Of a stretch of 51,882 nt of DNA, positions 27,285 through 35,759 are shown in pieces. A program made the translations under genes and the position numbers. The stretch is from Ruminococcaceae bacterium UBA7212. GTDB taxonomy: Bacteria; Bacillota; Clostridia; Oscillospirales; Acutalibacteraceae. Where the stretch lies: the NCBI GenBank assembly GCA_002490525.1, contig DKUE01000028.1, forward strand, positions 1 through 51,882, in the 5' to 3' direction. A model generated the notes under the pieces. That model worked only from the letters and a program-made list of their open reading frames with translations. It ran no database searches and had not been told where the DNA came from. The first letter of the stretch is position 1. Each line of letters begins with the position of its first letter.

Positions 27285-27312
27285 TTGCAAAAAGATAAAA
27301 ATATGCTATACT
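27285..27312 (+). promoter_or_regulatory. promoter and leader hairpin for the GH18 gene
   Basis: TTGCAA (27285-27290) and TATACT (27307-27312) are 16 bases apart. The leader contains a perfect 9-bp hairpin (27333-27341/27346-27354) just before the GAGGAGAG ribosome site of the ATG at 27375. Confidence 0.6.
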
Positions 27313-27374
27313 GCTGAAAGACTATATATCGGCGTACAAATCCATATTTGTACGGCAACAGCGAGGAGAGACAT

Positions 27375-29372
27375 ATGAAATTTTTGAAAAAAGTTGGGCA
27401 TGCGTTGCAAACGCGCGGCAGTGCATATGTATTTTTTGTACTTTCAGTCTGTGCATTTTTCTTTTTAAAAAGTGCGGAATGGACATACGGCTGGATTGCC
27501 GCTCTTTACCCGTTAGGAAATAATTTTGTACCTACACTGTTAGGCATCATCGGCGCTTGTATCGTAATGACGTTTTTATATTTGGTTTTTTCCGCGTTTG
27601 CAGGCACGCGTAAAGCGAATACGAAAGGTATCCGCGTCATAAATACGCTGTATATCGTGTTTGCCGTTCTCGGTGTCACTACATTCTTTTATACAGCTGT
27701 ACTTCTGTTCGGGCTTGACAGCGGTATTTCTGCATCCGGATTTGCACGTGGGCTGAAGGCTTTGACCGAATATCTGCTCTATATCGGACTAGCATTCGGA
27801 CTCGGACTCGTGTTCGTATTTTGTGCCGATATGAAAAAATCCTTTCAAGCATTGCTTTCGGTATTGATTGTATGCTGTTTGGTTCTCTCTGCAACTTATT
27901 TCAGCACATCCGTCGAAGGGGCTGGAAAAAATGAGAATCTGCCCGCAATCGCTATGCAATCCGAAAATGTTGCAAAAGATGCTTCTGTTGTTTTTGAAAG
28001 CCTGAAAGAAGGCGAAAAAGCAGATGCGGCAAATCTGCTGACGGATGACAGCAAATGTTGGACCGCACAGGCACCGAACCGCACACCTGCGGAAGGGCAA
28101 GAGGATATAAACAACAGTTATGTAGAATTGCAGCTTGCAAAAGAGTCTGAAATCAATACCGCAGTGATTGAGGAAGTCGGCAACCAGACGCAGTATTTCC
28201 GTTTGCAGGCATTTACAGACGGTGCATGGAAAACGGTTTATCAAAGCGAAAAAATTCAATCGATGCGCCTTTGCAGTTTTGATGCAGTGAAAACAAGCCG
28301 TATTCGGCTTTCCATTGATAAATTCAGAGATACCGACACACCTGTTAAAATTAAATCCCTAAAGCTTTACAATGAACCGACCAGGGAAACTAATAATTTT
28401 GAAGTCACAGCATATCAACGTTTGGACGGCGATGTACCAACGGAAATCCTTGCAAAGGGCACAGACTATGTTCGAAATTACGCACGGTACTATGATGTCT
28501 ACAGCACGGTTATTGTGTTTGCCGCCGTACACTGGGATACACAAGGACAAATGCAATTCGGTGAAATGGGCGAGGAAAAATTTGCGCAGGAAATCGCCGC
28601 ACTGAAAGAAATTATTTCTTACCGTTCCAACCCGTCGCACGAGGTCAAACTGATTGTCACCGCACTTGCTGATGGTACATGGGGTGACGGGCACAACGGC
28701 GTCAATGCATACATGGCAAAATATTGGTCTTCTATCGCAGACCAGATTGTCGCTTTCGCGGCAAAATATGATTTTGATGGTGTGGATATTGACTGGGAAT
28801 ATCCGCAAAGCGCCGCCGACTGGAAAATTTATGACCAATTCATTCAAAAACTGCATACTGATTTAAAAGCAGTGAAGGCAGATGCAATTATTTCAACGGC
28901 GTTGTCCGCAGGACAGCTGGGTCTTTCGCAGGAAACCTATGATTGCATTGACCAGATTCAATTCATGGCCTATGACGGCAATGATACAGATGGGTATCAA
29001 AGCTCCTTACAGCAGGCGGAGGAAGGATTACGCGATTTTGTACAAAACGGTGCGGACATTCATAAAATCAATATTGGGATTGCCGCATACGGCCGACCGA
29101 TAAACGGCACTCCGTTTTGGGCAGTTTGGCGCGATTTGAAAGAGGCAAACTATTGGAACAGCAAATATTACACCGTAGCCGATGGCAATCAGATTTATGA
29201 AGGTACCTTCTGTTCCCCCGCTTTGGCAGGCGATAAGACGGCATATGCACTGTTCAGCGGTGCAGGCGGTGTCATGGTGTTCCGTGTAGCAACCGACAAA
29301 ACAATGGATGACCCGAACGCTGTGGCCCGCGGCATTGAAAACGCATTACACCGTTATGTAGAAAACTGGTAA
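27375..29372 (+). CDS. membrane-anchored GH18 family glycosidase with discoidin-like domain
   Basis: 665 residues. Four or five transmembrane helices fill the first 190 residues. A discoidin-like domain follows (about 200-340: NLLTDDSKCWTAQ, YVELQLAKESEINTAVIEE, RIRLSIDKF), then a GH18 barrel with the catalytic FDGVDIDWEYP near residue 470 (Glu475). GH18 enzymes cleave beta-1,4-linked GlcNAc polymers, and related clostridial or bacillar members (YaaH/SleL type) act on spore cortex. Fusing the barrel to a multi-span membrane domain is unusual. Start ATG 27375 with GAGGAGAG. It converges with sigK, stops 13 bases apart, but has its own vegetative-type promoter, so a sporulation role is only suggested. 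Confidence 0.85.
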   Translation: MKFLKKVGHALQTRGSAYVFFVLSVCAFFFLKSAEWTYGWIAALYPLGNNFVPTLLGIIGACIVMTFLYLVFSAFAGTRKANTKGIRVINTLYIVFAVLGVTTFFYTAVLLFGLDSGISASGFARGLKALTEYLLYIGLAFGLGLVFVFCADMKKSFQALLSVLIVCCLVLSATYFSTSVEGAGKNENLPAIAMQSENVAKDASVVFESLKEGEKADAANLLTDDSKCWTAQAPNRTPAEGQEDINNSYVELQLAKESEINTAVIEEVGNQTQYFRLQAFTDGAWKTVYQSEKIQSMRLCSFDAVKTSRIRLSIDKFRDTDTPVKIKSLKLYNEPTRETNNFEVTAYQRLDGDVPTEILAKGTDYVRNYARYYDVYSTVIVFAAVHWDTQGQMQFGEMGEEKFAQEIAALKEIISYRSNPSHEVKLIVTALADGTWGDGHNGVNAYMAKYWSSIADQIVAFAAKYDFDGVDIDWEYPQSAADWKIYDQFIQKLHTDLKAVKADAIISTALSAGQLGLSQETYDCIDQIQFMAYDGNDTDGYQSSLQQAEEGLRDFVQNGADIHKINIGIAAYGRPINGTPFWAVWRDLKEANYWNSKYYTVADGNQIYEGTFCSPALAGDKTAYALFSGAGGVMVFRVATDKTMDDPNAVARGIENALHRYVENW

Positions 29373-29385
29373 TATCGGATTCTCA

Positions 29386-30072
29386 TTATTCTTCAAATTT
29401 TTTACGCAGCTCTGTAAGTGCGCGCTTTTCAATTCGGGACACATAGGAGCGAGAAATCTGCAAACGCTTTGCTATTTCCCGCTGTGTCTCCGGCGGTTTG
29501 CCGTCTAAACCGTAGCGCCTGATTACAATCTCCTTTTCTCGCGTATTCGGCATTTCACAGACATAAGTGCGTAATTTTTCAATTTTGATTTTGGTATCCA
29601 AATCATCAATAATGGTATCATCCGTATAAATAATTTCAGAAAGCGTCAAGGGATTGCCTTCCGAATCGGTATCAATCGGTTCGCTCATGGATATATCCTG
29701 GGCGCTTTTCTTTTGACTGCGAAAATACATCAGTATTTCATTTTCAATACATCTCGCGGCATAAGTCGCCAGTCTGGTCCCCTTTTCACCATTGAAAGAG
29801 TTTATACCTTTAATCAACCCAATTGTACCGACTGAAATCAGGTCGTCCTGGTCGGAATAAGACGAATAGTATTTTTTAATGATATGTGCCACCAAGCGCA
29901 GATTATGTTCAATCAGCAAATCCCGCGCCGCCGTATCCCCTGCCGCAAAGCGTTCCAACGCCTCACGTTCTTCTTTTGCGCGAAGCGGTTTCGGGAAGGA
30001 ACCTGTTCCCTCAATATGCAACATAAAATACAGCATGTTATCGGCAATCACGGACAGCAATTCTAAAAACAT
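29386..30072 (-). CDS. sigK: sporulation sigma factor SigK (pro-sigma-K)
   Basis: Late mother-cell sigma factor. 228 residues with a hydrophobic pro-sequence (FLELLSVIADNMLYFMLHI), then GTGSFPKPL, the characteristic SigK junction. Region 2 has NLRLVAHIIKKYY and DDLISVGTIGLIKGINSF, and region 4 ends ISRSYVSRIEKRALTELRKK. The gene is continuous, not split by a skin element. Start ATG 30072 has AAAGGGGTG 6 bases upstream. It lies about 17 kb from sigE. Confidence 0.94.
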   Translation of the reverse strand: MFLELLSVIADNMLYFMLHIEGTGSFPKPLRAKEEREALERFAAGDTAARDLLIEHNLRLVAHIIKKYYSSYSDQDDLISVGTIGLIKGINSFNGEKGTRLATYAARCIENEILMYFRSQKKSAQDISMSEPIDTDSEGNPLTLSEIIYTDDTIIDDLDTKIKIEKLRTYVCEMPNTREKEIVIRRYGLDGKPPETQREIAKRLQISRSYVSRIEKRALTELRKKFEE

Positions 30073-30184
30073 TGTATACACCCCTTTCACCATATTTTCA
30101 ATATATGACCAAAATTGAAACAGGTTGCAAGTCCGTTGCCAATAACGTTGCACAAAACAATACCTTTGCGCATATTTAATATTT

Positions 30185-30213
30185 TTGCCATTTTAAAGCA
30201 AATCTGCTATACT
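30185..30213 (+). promoter_or_regulatory. promoter for the TIGR01212 radical-SAM gene
   Basis: TTGCCA (30185-30190) and TATACT (30208-30213) with a 17-base spacer, 20 bases before the ATG at 30233, giving a very short leader. Confidence 0.6.
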
Positions 30214-30232
30214 GTGAAACGAGGTGAAGACG

Positions 30233-31150
30233 ATGCATGCGCCTTACTATTCTCTAAACATGTATTTACAGGAAACATTCGGTGAAAAGCTGTATAAGCT
30301 CTCACTGGAAACCGGCTGTACTTGCCCGAACCGTGACGGTACGCTTGGCACAGGCGGCTGTATTTTTTGCAGTGCAGGCGGCAACGGTGAGTTTGCCGAG
30401 CCGTTAAATGCTGATATCAACAAACAAATTGAGCTGGCGAAGCACCGTGTATCCAAGAAATTCAAAGGCAAACATTATATTGCCTATTTTCAAAGCTACA
30501 CTAATACCTATGGGGATACCGAACGACTTCGAAGCATCTTTTTTGCAGCAGCAAAAAACGAGTGGATTTCTGCAATTTCGATTGCAACACGTCCCGACTG
30601 CCTGCCGCCGGAAATCCTGCACATGCTCACTGAACTGCAAAAACAAATTCCCGTATTCGTAGAATTGGGATTACAAACCGTTCATGAAAATACAGCTCGA
30701 CTGATTCGGCGCGGCTACGCTCTGCCCATATATGACCGCGCGGTACAAGAGTTACACGAAATCGGTGTATCGGTCGTGACGCACATTATTTTAGGATTAC
30801 CGTTTGAAACGCGCGAGCAAATGCTTGAGACGGTTCGGTATGTCGGAAACAGCAATACGGACGGCGTGAAAATACATCTGTTACATGTTCTGCGCGGAAC
30901 AGATTTGGAAACCATGTATCGCAGTAACGTTTTTCAGACTCTTTCCAAAGAAGAATATATTGATATTTTGTGCACGTGCATCGAATTATTGCCCAAAAAC
31001 ACAGTAATTCACCGATTGACGGGAGACGCGCCGAAGTCCCTTTTGGTCGCGCCCATGTGGTCGGCAAATAAAAAGGATGTGTTGAACAGCATACAAAAAG
31101 CGTTTCGGGAACGCGGGATTCAACAAGGAAAGAACAACCGTTCGAACTAG
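30233..31150 (+). CDS. TIGR01212-family radical SAM protein (YhcC/YtqA-like)
   Basis: 305 residues. The cluster motif is CTCPNRDGTLGTGGCIFCS near residues 27-45, with the cysteine spacing specific to TIGR01212. YFQSYTNTYG, ISIATRPDCLP, LGLQTVHENTARLIRRG and VVTHIILGLPFE follow, all family signatures. The reaction is a radical-SAM chemistry of unsettled substrate; do not confuse it with HemN or MiaB. ATG 30233 has GAGGTGA upstream. It is a single gene and ends inside its own terminator. Confidence 0.92.
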   Translation: MHAPYYSLNMYLQETFGEKLYKLSLETGCTCPNRDGTLGTGGCIFCSAGGNGEFAEPLNADINKQIELAKHRVSKKFKGKHYIAYFQSYTNTYGDTERLRSIFFAAAKNEWISAISIATRPDCLPPEILHMLTELQKQIPVFVELGLQTVHENTARLIRRGYALPIYDRAVQELHEIGVSVVTHIILGLPFETREQMLETVRYVGNSNTDGVKIHLLHVLRGTDLETMYRSNVFQTLSKEEYIDILCTCIELLPKNTVIHRLTGDAPKSLLVAPMWSANKKDVLNSIQKAFRERGIQQGKNNRSN

Positions 31151-31170
31151 CAGCCCGAACGGTTCTTTTC
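31130..31170 (+). terminator. terminator overlapping the radical-SAM stop codon
   Basis: AGAAC-ACCGTTCG pairs with CGAACGGTTCT across an 11-base loop, followed by TTTC. The TAG stop of the gene lies in the loop. Confidence 0.8.
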
Positions 31171-31328
31171 TATTGCATATTTGCTTCAGATGTCTGCCGA
31201 CTTTGAGCATATTGCTCGATTTCTTTTACTAACGGACCATCGACGCAACCCATAATTTCCAAATCCCCATTCAAAAGCAACGGTGAACTTCCCAACGCAC
31301 CTGTATCCGTCAGCAAATGTATGTCCAA
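31170..31328 (-). CDS. possible 52-residue ORF or read-through tail after the XRE gene
   Basis: Directly in frame after the TAG stop of the XRE regulator, the reading frame stays open for 53 more codons with a protein-like composition (LLTDTGALGSSPLL, GDLEIMGCVDGPLVKEI) and ends at TAG 31170. It could be a separate small gene starting at TTG 31328, which has GGAG 9 bases upstream, or the former C-terminus of the regulator cut by a nonsense change. I do not recognise the product. Confidence 0.35.
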   Translation of the reverse strand: MDIHLLTDTGALGSSPLLLNGDLEIMGCVDGPLVKEIEQYAQSRQTSEANMQ

Positions 31329-31331
31329 AAC

Positions 31332-32063
31332 CTAATGCTCCGTTATGGGGTCGAGAGAAAAATACGTTTTTTCTGTATGCACAGCATAATATGCCGCATT
31401 TTCAGGCAATTTACTACCAAACACGACAACCAATGTCGGATTTGCACCGACTTTCACATGATAACTGCCGAGTTTACCGATATCCGCTGACGTACCGCCC
31501 CAAATATGCCAGCGGTTTTCAAAAACCGAATCCCTTAAAAATGTTACGGCATAATATGCATCTTCGTACCACACAAGTGAGACCATATATGCACCTTGTT
31601 TTTCAACCACGCATATCTGCGGCTCCGCTTTTTCGCTTCCCGACTGCCGTGCACATATTTTTTTAGATTGACAGACCGGCATTTCCGTATCATCTTCTGC
31701 AAAAGTTGTAAATCGTTGATAACCAAAGAAAGACAAAATCACAACTATAAGCATAATTAAGACTACCGCAAATAAGAGAACCCAAACTTTACGGTAACAG
31801 CGCATTGTGTGCACAAGTACCGAGTCCGATTCTTTGGGAAATTCCGACAGTTCAAACCGCTTCCCTGCCAAAAACTCGTTTACAGAAACACCCAAAACCG
31901 ATGACAAGTTTTCCAAACCGGAAACATCGGGTACGCCGCGCCCTGTTTCCCATTTTGAAACGGTTTTATCACTGACATGAAGACATTCCGCCAATTCTTT
32001 TTGCGTCCAGCCTCTTTCTTTTCGGGTTTGTGCGGTGAGCAATCCAATCCCATCTATATTCAT
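31332..32063 (-). CDS. XRE-family helix-turn-helix regulator with transmembrane domain
   Basis: 243 residues. The N-terminal HTH (GLLTAQTRKERGWTQKELAECLHVSDKTVSKWETGRGVPD) binds DNA. A helix at about residues 93-113 (VWVLLFAVVLIMLIVVILSFF) crosses the membrane. The extracytoplasmic C-terminal domain has no recognised family (YMVSLVWYEDAYYAVTF). Such one-component membrane regulators sense external signals; targets are unknown. Start ATG 32063 has AAGGAGG 7 bases upstream. The frame resumes after the TAG stop (see the next downstream entry). Confidence 0.8.
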   Translation of the reverse strand: MNIDGIGLLTAQTRKERGWTQKELAECLHVSDKTVSKWETGRGVPDVSGLENLSSVLGVSVNEFLAGKRFELSEFPKESDSVLVHTMRCYRKVWVLLFAVVLIMLIVVILSFFGYQRFTTFAEDDTEMPVCQSKKICARQSGSEKAEPQICVVEKQGAYMVSLVWYEDAYYAVTFLRDSVFENRWHIWGGTSADIGKLGSYHVKVGANPTLVVVFGSKLPENAAYYAVHTEKTYFSLDPITEH

Positions 32064-32191
32064 CAAGAAGCCTCCTTTCTGCTTAACTGTAGCAAATTAG
32101 ACCGGTTTTTGCAACCTACGCACAGCGTTAGCATATCCATTAAGCGTTTTTTTGATTATACATCTCCTCCAGCCGCCATTAAAAACACGAA

Positions 32192-32234
32192 AGAAAAACA
32201 GACGCATGCTTTTCGCACACGTCTGTTCTTTTCA
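32192..32234 (-). terminator. terminator of the 740-residue surface protein gene
   Basis: On the minus strand AACAGACG pairs with CGTCTGTT around a 14-base loop and is followed by TTTC, about 30 bases after the stop at 32266. Confidence 0.8.
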
Positions 32235-32265
32235 TTTCAACAAAACAACTCTCTTATCGGAAAGC

Positions 32266-34470
32266 TTATTCATCGTTTTCTTTCTTCTTGAGCGCAACCG
32301 CACCAACTACCGCAGCAGCTGTAACTGCGAGTGCCATAACGGACATGACTGCCTTACCACCGGTTTTCGGAATAGAGGGGTCCCCGGTCTGGGAAGTCCC
32401 ACTATTGCTATCGTCATTCCCGCTATCACCAGAGCCGCCGCCAAACAAACCCTTTACGGTGTCAATTACTGTGTTCACGATGCCACTGACACCGCCACCG
32501 CTTACACCACCAAAGCTGGGCAATTCAGGCAAGCCCGGAAGCTTATCGGTAATACCGCCGATATCAGGAAGCTTATCAATAATACCGCCGATATCGGGTA
32601 CATCGGGTGCCAATGCATTTACTAAAAGAACAATAATATCATCAGCAGACACACCTGAAGCCACTTGGGGCAATACCATTTTTAAAATAGCTTTTATCGG
32701 TGCATCCATATCAGCAGAATCAATTAAAACTGTGAACGCTGCGATATTTTCTTCAGTTGTTACTTCACCATACAGCCAACGCAAGAACACAACAAAAGCA
32801 TCTGCCTTATCAGAATCGATTGCGACACGATATGGTGCATCTTCAGTCGCTGCCGCAACACTGTCTCTGACAACAGCATCGCCGCAACCGCCGAGATCAT
32901 TGATGAACTGAATAAAGTTGTCTTTGTCAAGCTTGATTGAAATTGTTTCAGCAGGTGCAATTTCTTCACCTGTTTCTTCATTCACAACTGCATCTTTGAC
33001 TGTAATATTTTCAAGCAACGGAGCAACGATATTATAAATAGATTCCGTTGTCAAAGAAAGACCGTTGGGGAACATCTCCGGTGCAAGCTGCCCAAGTAAG
33101 TCATTTACCATTTCTTTCATGCCCATCATTTCGAGCATTGTAGAAATCTGATTGTCAAGGATATCGGCCTTCAGCATATAACCGAGTTTCGGCAGAAGAT
33201 TCAAAACTGTCTCAAACGGAGCGGCACCGATATCATCAATCAAATTGAAAATCGGGTCAAACACCGGACGAAGATATGCTTCCATACGTCTGATTTCGTT
33301 TGGATCATTTTCCTCATTGGTCATTGTTTCTACAAATGCAGTATAATCTGCCGAAGAAACAATATCTCTCAAATCTAAGAGTTCCAAAATCGGAATCAAA
33401 CCTTCATAACCGCCGTAAATAACCTCACCTGACTCCTCATCCAACTGGTTTGTCAAGGGAATCATGGAAGCCAACTCACCATACGGTCTAAAGAGAGAAG
33501 CGAGAGCATCTTTAAAGCCTTTTTTATCGCCGTCTTCAAACGGGAAATCGCCAGCCTCAAACTCAAGAGCTTCCCAAGCAGCGGCAAATTTTTCCTCATC
33601 TTCTATATTAGCAATTTCGAAAAGCTTTTTAGCCGCACCGTTCAGGATGGGCTCCCCTTCTTCCGTATCCCCCGGATAATAGAAATCCTGTTCAACTAAA
33701 GCCAGACACTCGGCAAGTGTTGCAGCATAAGAAGCTTTGCTACCGAGCAGAAGTTCACCGAGAGCAGAAAGAGCCTTTGCCAACGCGCCAACTGTTTTAC
33801 TGGTATAGAGCTGTGTTTGAATCATGTTATTCAAACCGCCCTCTACGCCAACCAACGGGAGAATGGTTTCTAAAAGATCATCCACTTTCGGAATCGCTTT
33901 CTCAACCTGCGGCTTCGGCGCTTTTTCCGGATAGGTAACAACTGTACGTTCATAGCCGGAAAGATCAGGCTTTGCCGCCGGAGTCTCCGCCGCCTCTGCC
34001 AAACGCTCAAGAATCTCTTCACCTGTCAAGTCAGCACTACCGAGTAAATCAGTAGCAGCAGACTGGAATGCATTAAGAGCTTCCTTCAAATCCACATCAT
34101 CCAAAACTTTGTCCGCCGCTGTTGCAACCGTATTATACATTTGTGTATACACATCAACAGCTTCTGAAGAAGTAAGCACATCAGCACAATTCAGACCGAA
34201 AGTGACAATCTTTTTTTCCGCCTCTTTTAATGCTTCCTTTTCTTCAGGGGTTAATGAATCCTTCACCTGAATCAGTTTGTTGTAATCCCGAACAGCTTCT
34301 GCGACATCTTCTTCTACACTGACATCTGCAGCATCTTCTTCGAGACTGCTGTCTACTGTTTCCATTGCCGCTTCAGGTTCTTCTGCAAATGCGGTAAAAC
34401 CCGCTACACAGCAAGAAAGCACCAAAAGGCAGGACAACAAAACACTAAGCAGCTTTTTCGCTTTTGTCAT
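32266..34470 (-). CDS. secreted helical surface protein with IPKTG sorting signal
   Basis: 734 residues from ATG 34470 (AGGGAG 9 bases upstream). The signal peptide ends near FTAFAEE. The body is acidic, mostly helical and lacks a recognised domain; segments such as DVADAV- and leucine-rich stretches suggest repeated helical bundles. Near the C-terminus, Gly/Ser-rich sequence leads to DPSIPKTGGK, a hydrophobic helix and KKKENDE, a sortase-type anchor. The role is unknown; it may be an adhesin or structural wall protein. Single gene with its own terminator. Confidence 0.7.
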   Translation of the reverse strand: MTKAKKLLSVLLSCLLVLSCCVAGFTAFAEEPEAAMETVDSSLEEDAADVSVEEDVAEAVRDYNKLIQVKDSLTPEEKEALKEAEKKIVTFGLNCADVLTSSEAVDVYTQMYNTVATAADKVLDDVDLKEALNAFQSAATDLLGSADLTGEEILERLAEAAETPAAKPDLSGYERTVVTYPEKAPKPQVEKAIPKVDDLLETILPLVGVEGGLNNMIQTQLYTSKTVGALAKALSALGELLLGSKASYAATLAECLALVEQDFYYPGDTEEGEPILNGAAKKLFEIANIEDEEKFAAAWEALEFEAGDFPFEDGDKKGFKDALASLFRPYGELASMIPLTNQLDEESGEVIYGGYEGLIPILELLDLRDIVSSADYTAFVETMTNEENDPNEIRRMEAYLRPVFDPIFNLIDDIGAAPFETVLNLLPKLGYMLKADILDNQISTMLEMMGMKEMVNDLLGQLAPEMFPNGLSLTTESIYNIVAPLLENITVKDAVVNEETGEEIAPAETISIKLDKDNFIQFINDLGGCGDAVVRDSVAAATEDAPYRVAIDSDKADAFVVFLRWLYGEVTTEENIAAFTVLIDSADMDAPIKAILKMVLPQVASGVSADDIIVLLVNALAPDVPDIGGIIDKLPDIGGITDKLPGLPELPSFGGVSGGGVSGIVNTVIDTVKGLFGGGSGDSGNDDSNSGTSQTGDPSIPKTGGKAVMSVMALAVTAAAVVGAVALKKKENDE

Positions 34471-34748
34471 ACTGTTTTCTCCCTTCATAATGTGAGTTCA
34501 AGAGCAAGCTTCTGCTGTGCAAAAGCATTGTACACACATTATAACCTTTATTTTTTTTCATTGCAATACTTTTTTTTAACAAATCTAACAAAAACACAAA
34601 AAAATATAGTTTTTGTCGGTTAAGCGTGCATTCAAAGTTTAACTTTTCCCAAAAAAATCCATAACTAATAAAATTATTCAGAAATTCAGACGAAACTATG
34701 CAATGATTTTAATTGTCTTCGTTTTGCCGATATAGATGGCGATTGAAG
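34471..34748. other. AT-rich intergenic region without a gene
   Basis: Upstream region of the surface-protein gene. It is AT-rich with several T- and A-runs; I see no credible ORF, hairpin with T-run or tRNA. Confidence 0.6.
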
Positions 34749-35558
34749 CTATAATGCAAACTTCCGAAGTGCTTTCCCCACACCGTTTTCATTATTTGAT
34801 GTCGTCACACCATTTGCCGCTGCTTTTGCTGGCAACTGTGCATTGTCCATCGCGATGCCCAATCCGGCAGCAGAAAGCATGGTTACATCATTAAATCCGT
34901 CGCCGCACGCCATGGTTTCACTGCGGTCAAGCCCCAGCAGGTTTGCCAATTCTAAAAGCGCTGTACCCTTATCGCACCCGCTTGCCGTAATTTCCAAATA
35001 GAATGGCTCGGAACGAAATACAGTGACCGGATATGATGAAAGCATATCCCGCAGCTGTAGTTCCGCTTGACTTAAGTAATCGGGTTCGCCCGTAATTAAA
35101 AATTTCGGCGTCGGATAGGTAAGTTCTGCCTGCAAATCCGAAACCCGATCAACGGTCAGCTGATTCACTGAGGTTTCCGTCAAAAAATAGCGGTCTGTTG
35201 CTTTTTGCGTCACGGCGATATCCTGTTTGTAAGCAGTCAACGGCAGTTTCAGCCGTTCCGCCGCGGAAAAAACAGCGGCGTAACAGGATGGGTCAATATT
35301 TTTTTCCAAAACACTTTTTTTGCTTTGTGCATTTATAATTCGTGCGCCATTGTAAGAAATAATGTATCCGCCGAGGTTTTGCAAATCCAATTCCGAAATA
35401 TATCGTAAAATCCCGCGTGTCGGACGACCTGATGCCAAAACAAATATACCGCCCTCCCGAATAAACCAATGAATATCCGCCTTCGTCTGCGGTAAAAGCG
35501 TTTTATCGTTGGTGACCAGCGTACCGTCAATATCTACTGCGCATAGCTTTTTTCGCAA
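34749..35558 (-). CDS. Cof-type HAD-IIB family phosphatase
   Basis: 269 residues, typical of Cof/YwpJ/YidA-like sugar-phosphate or cofactor phosphatases. HAD motif I is AVDIDGTLV (nucleophile Asp and general acid Asp), motif II LASGRPTRG, motif III Lys in GCDKGTALLEL and motif IV CGDGFNDVTML, with the large IIB cap between. Start is TTG 35558 with GGGGTG 10 bases upstream. The substrate is not predictable from sequence. Confidence 0.9.
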   Translation of the reverse strand: MRKKLCAVDIDGTLVTNDKTLLPQTKADIHWFIREGGIFVLASGRPTRGILRYISELDLQNLGGYIISYNGARIINAQSKKSVLEKNIDPSCYAAVFSAAERLKLPLTAYKQDIAVTQKATDRYFLTETSVNQLTVDRVSDLQAELTYPTPKFLITGEPDYLSQAELQLRDMLSSYPVTVFRSEPFYLEITASGCDKGTALLELANLLGLDRSETMACGDGFNDVTMLSAAGLGIAMDNAQLPAKAAANGVTTSNNENGVGKALRKFAL

Positions 35559-35682
35559 AAAAACACCCCATTTTGATGAATTACTACTGCATTATTGTAA
35601 CGAACCGGCTTACCTTTCGTCAATTCGGGAATTGGCAGATATTTTCTGAGGAATCCGTATTTTTTTGTCCATAACGCCCGAC

Positions 35683-35716
35683 AAAAGAACCGCATGCTTT
35701 TAACATGCGGTCCTTC
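35683..35716 (-). terminator. terminator of the metallophosphoesterase gene
   Basis: ACCGCATG pairs with CATGCGGT around a 7-base loop; on the minus strand it is followed by TCTTTTG. Confidence 0.8.
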
Positions 35717-35759
35717 TTACTGTGTTATTGATTTACGGGTTGCATGTAAAGCCAACCAA

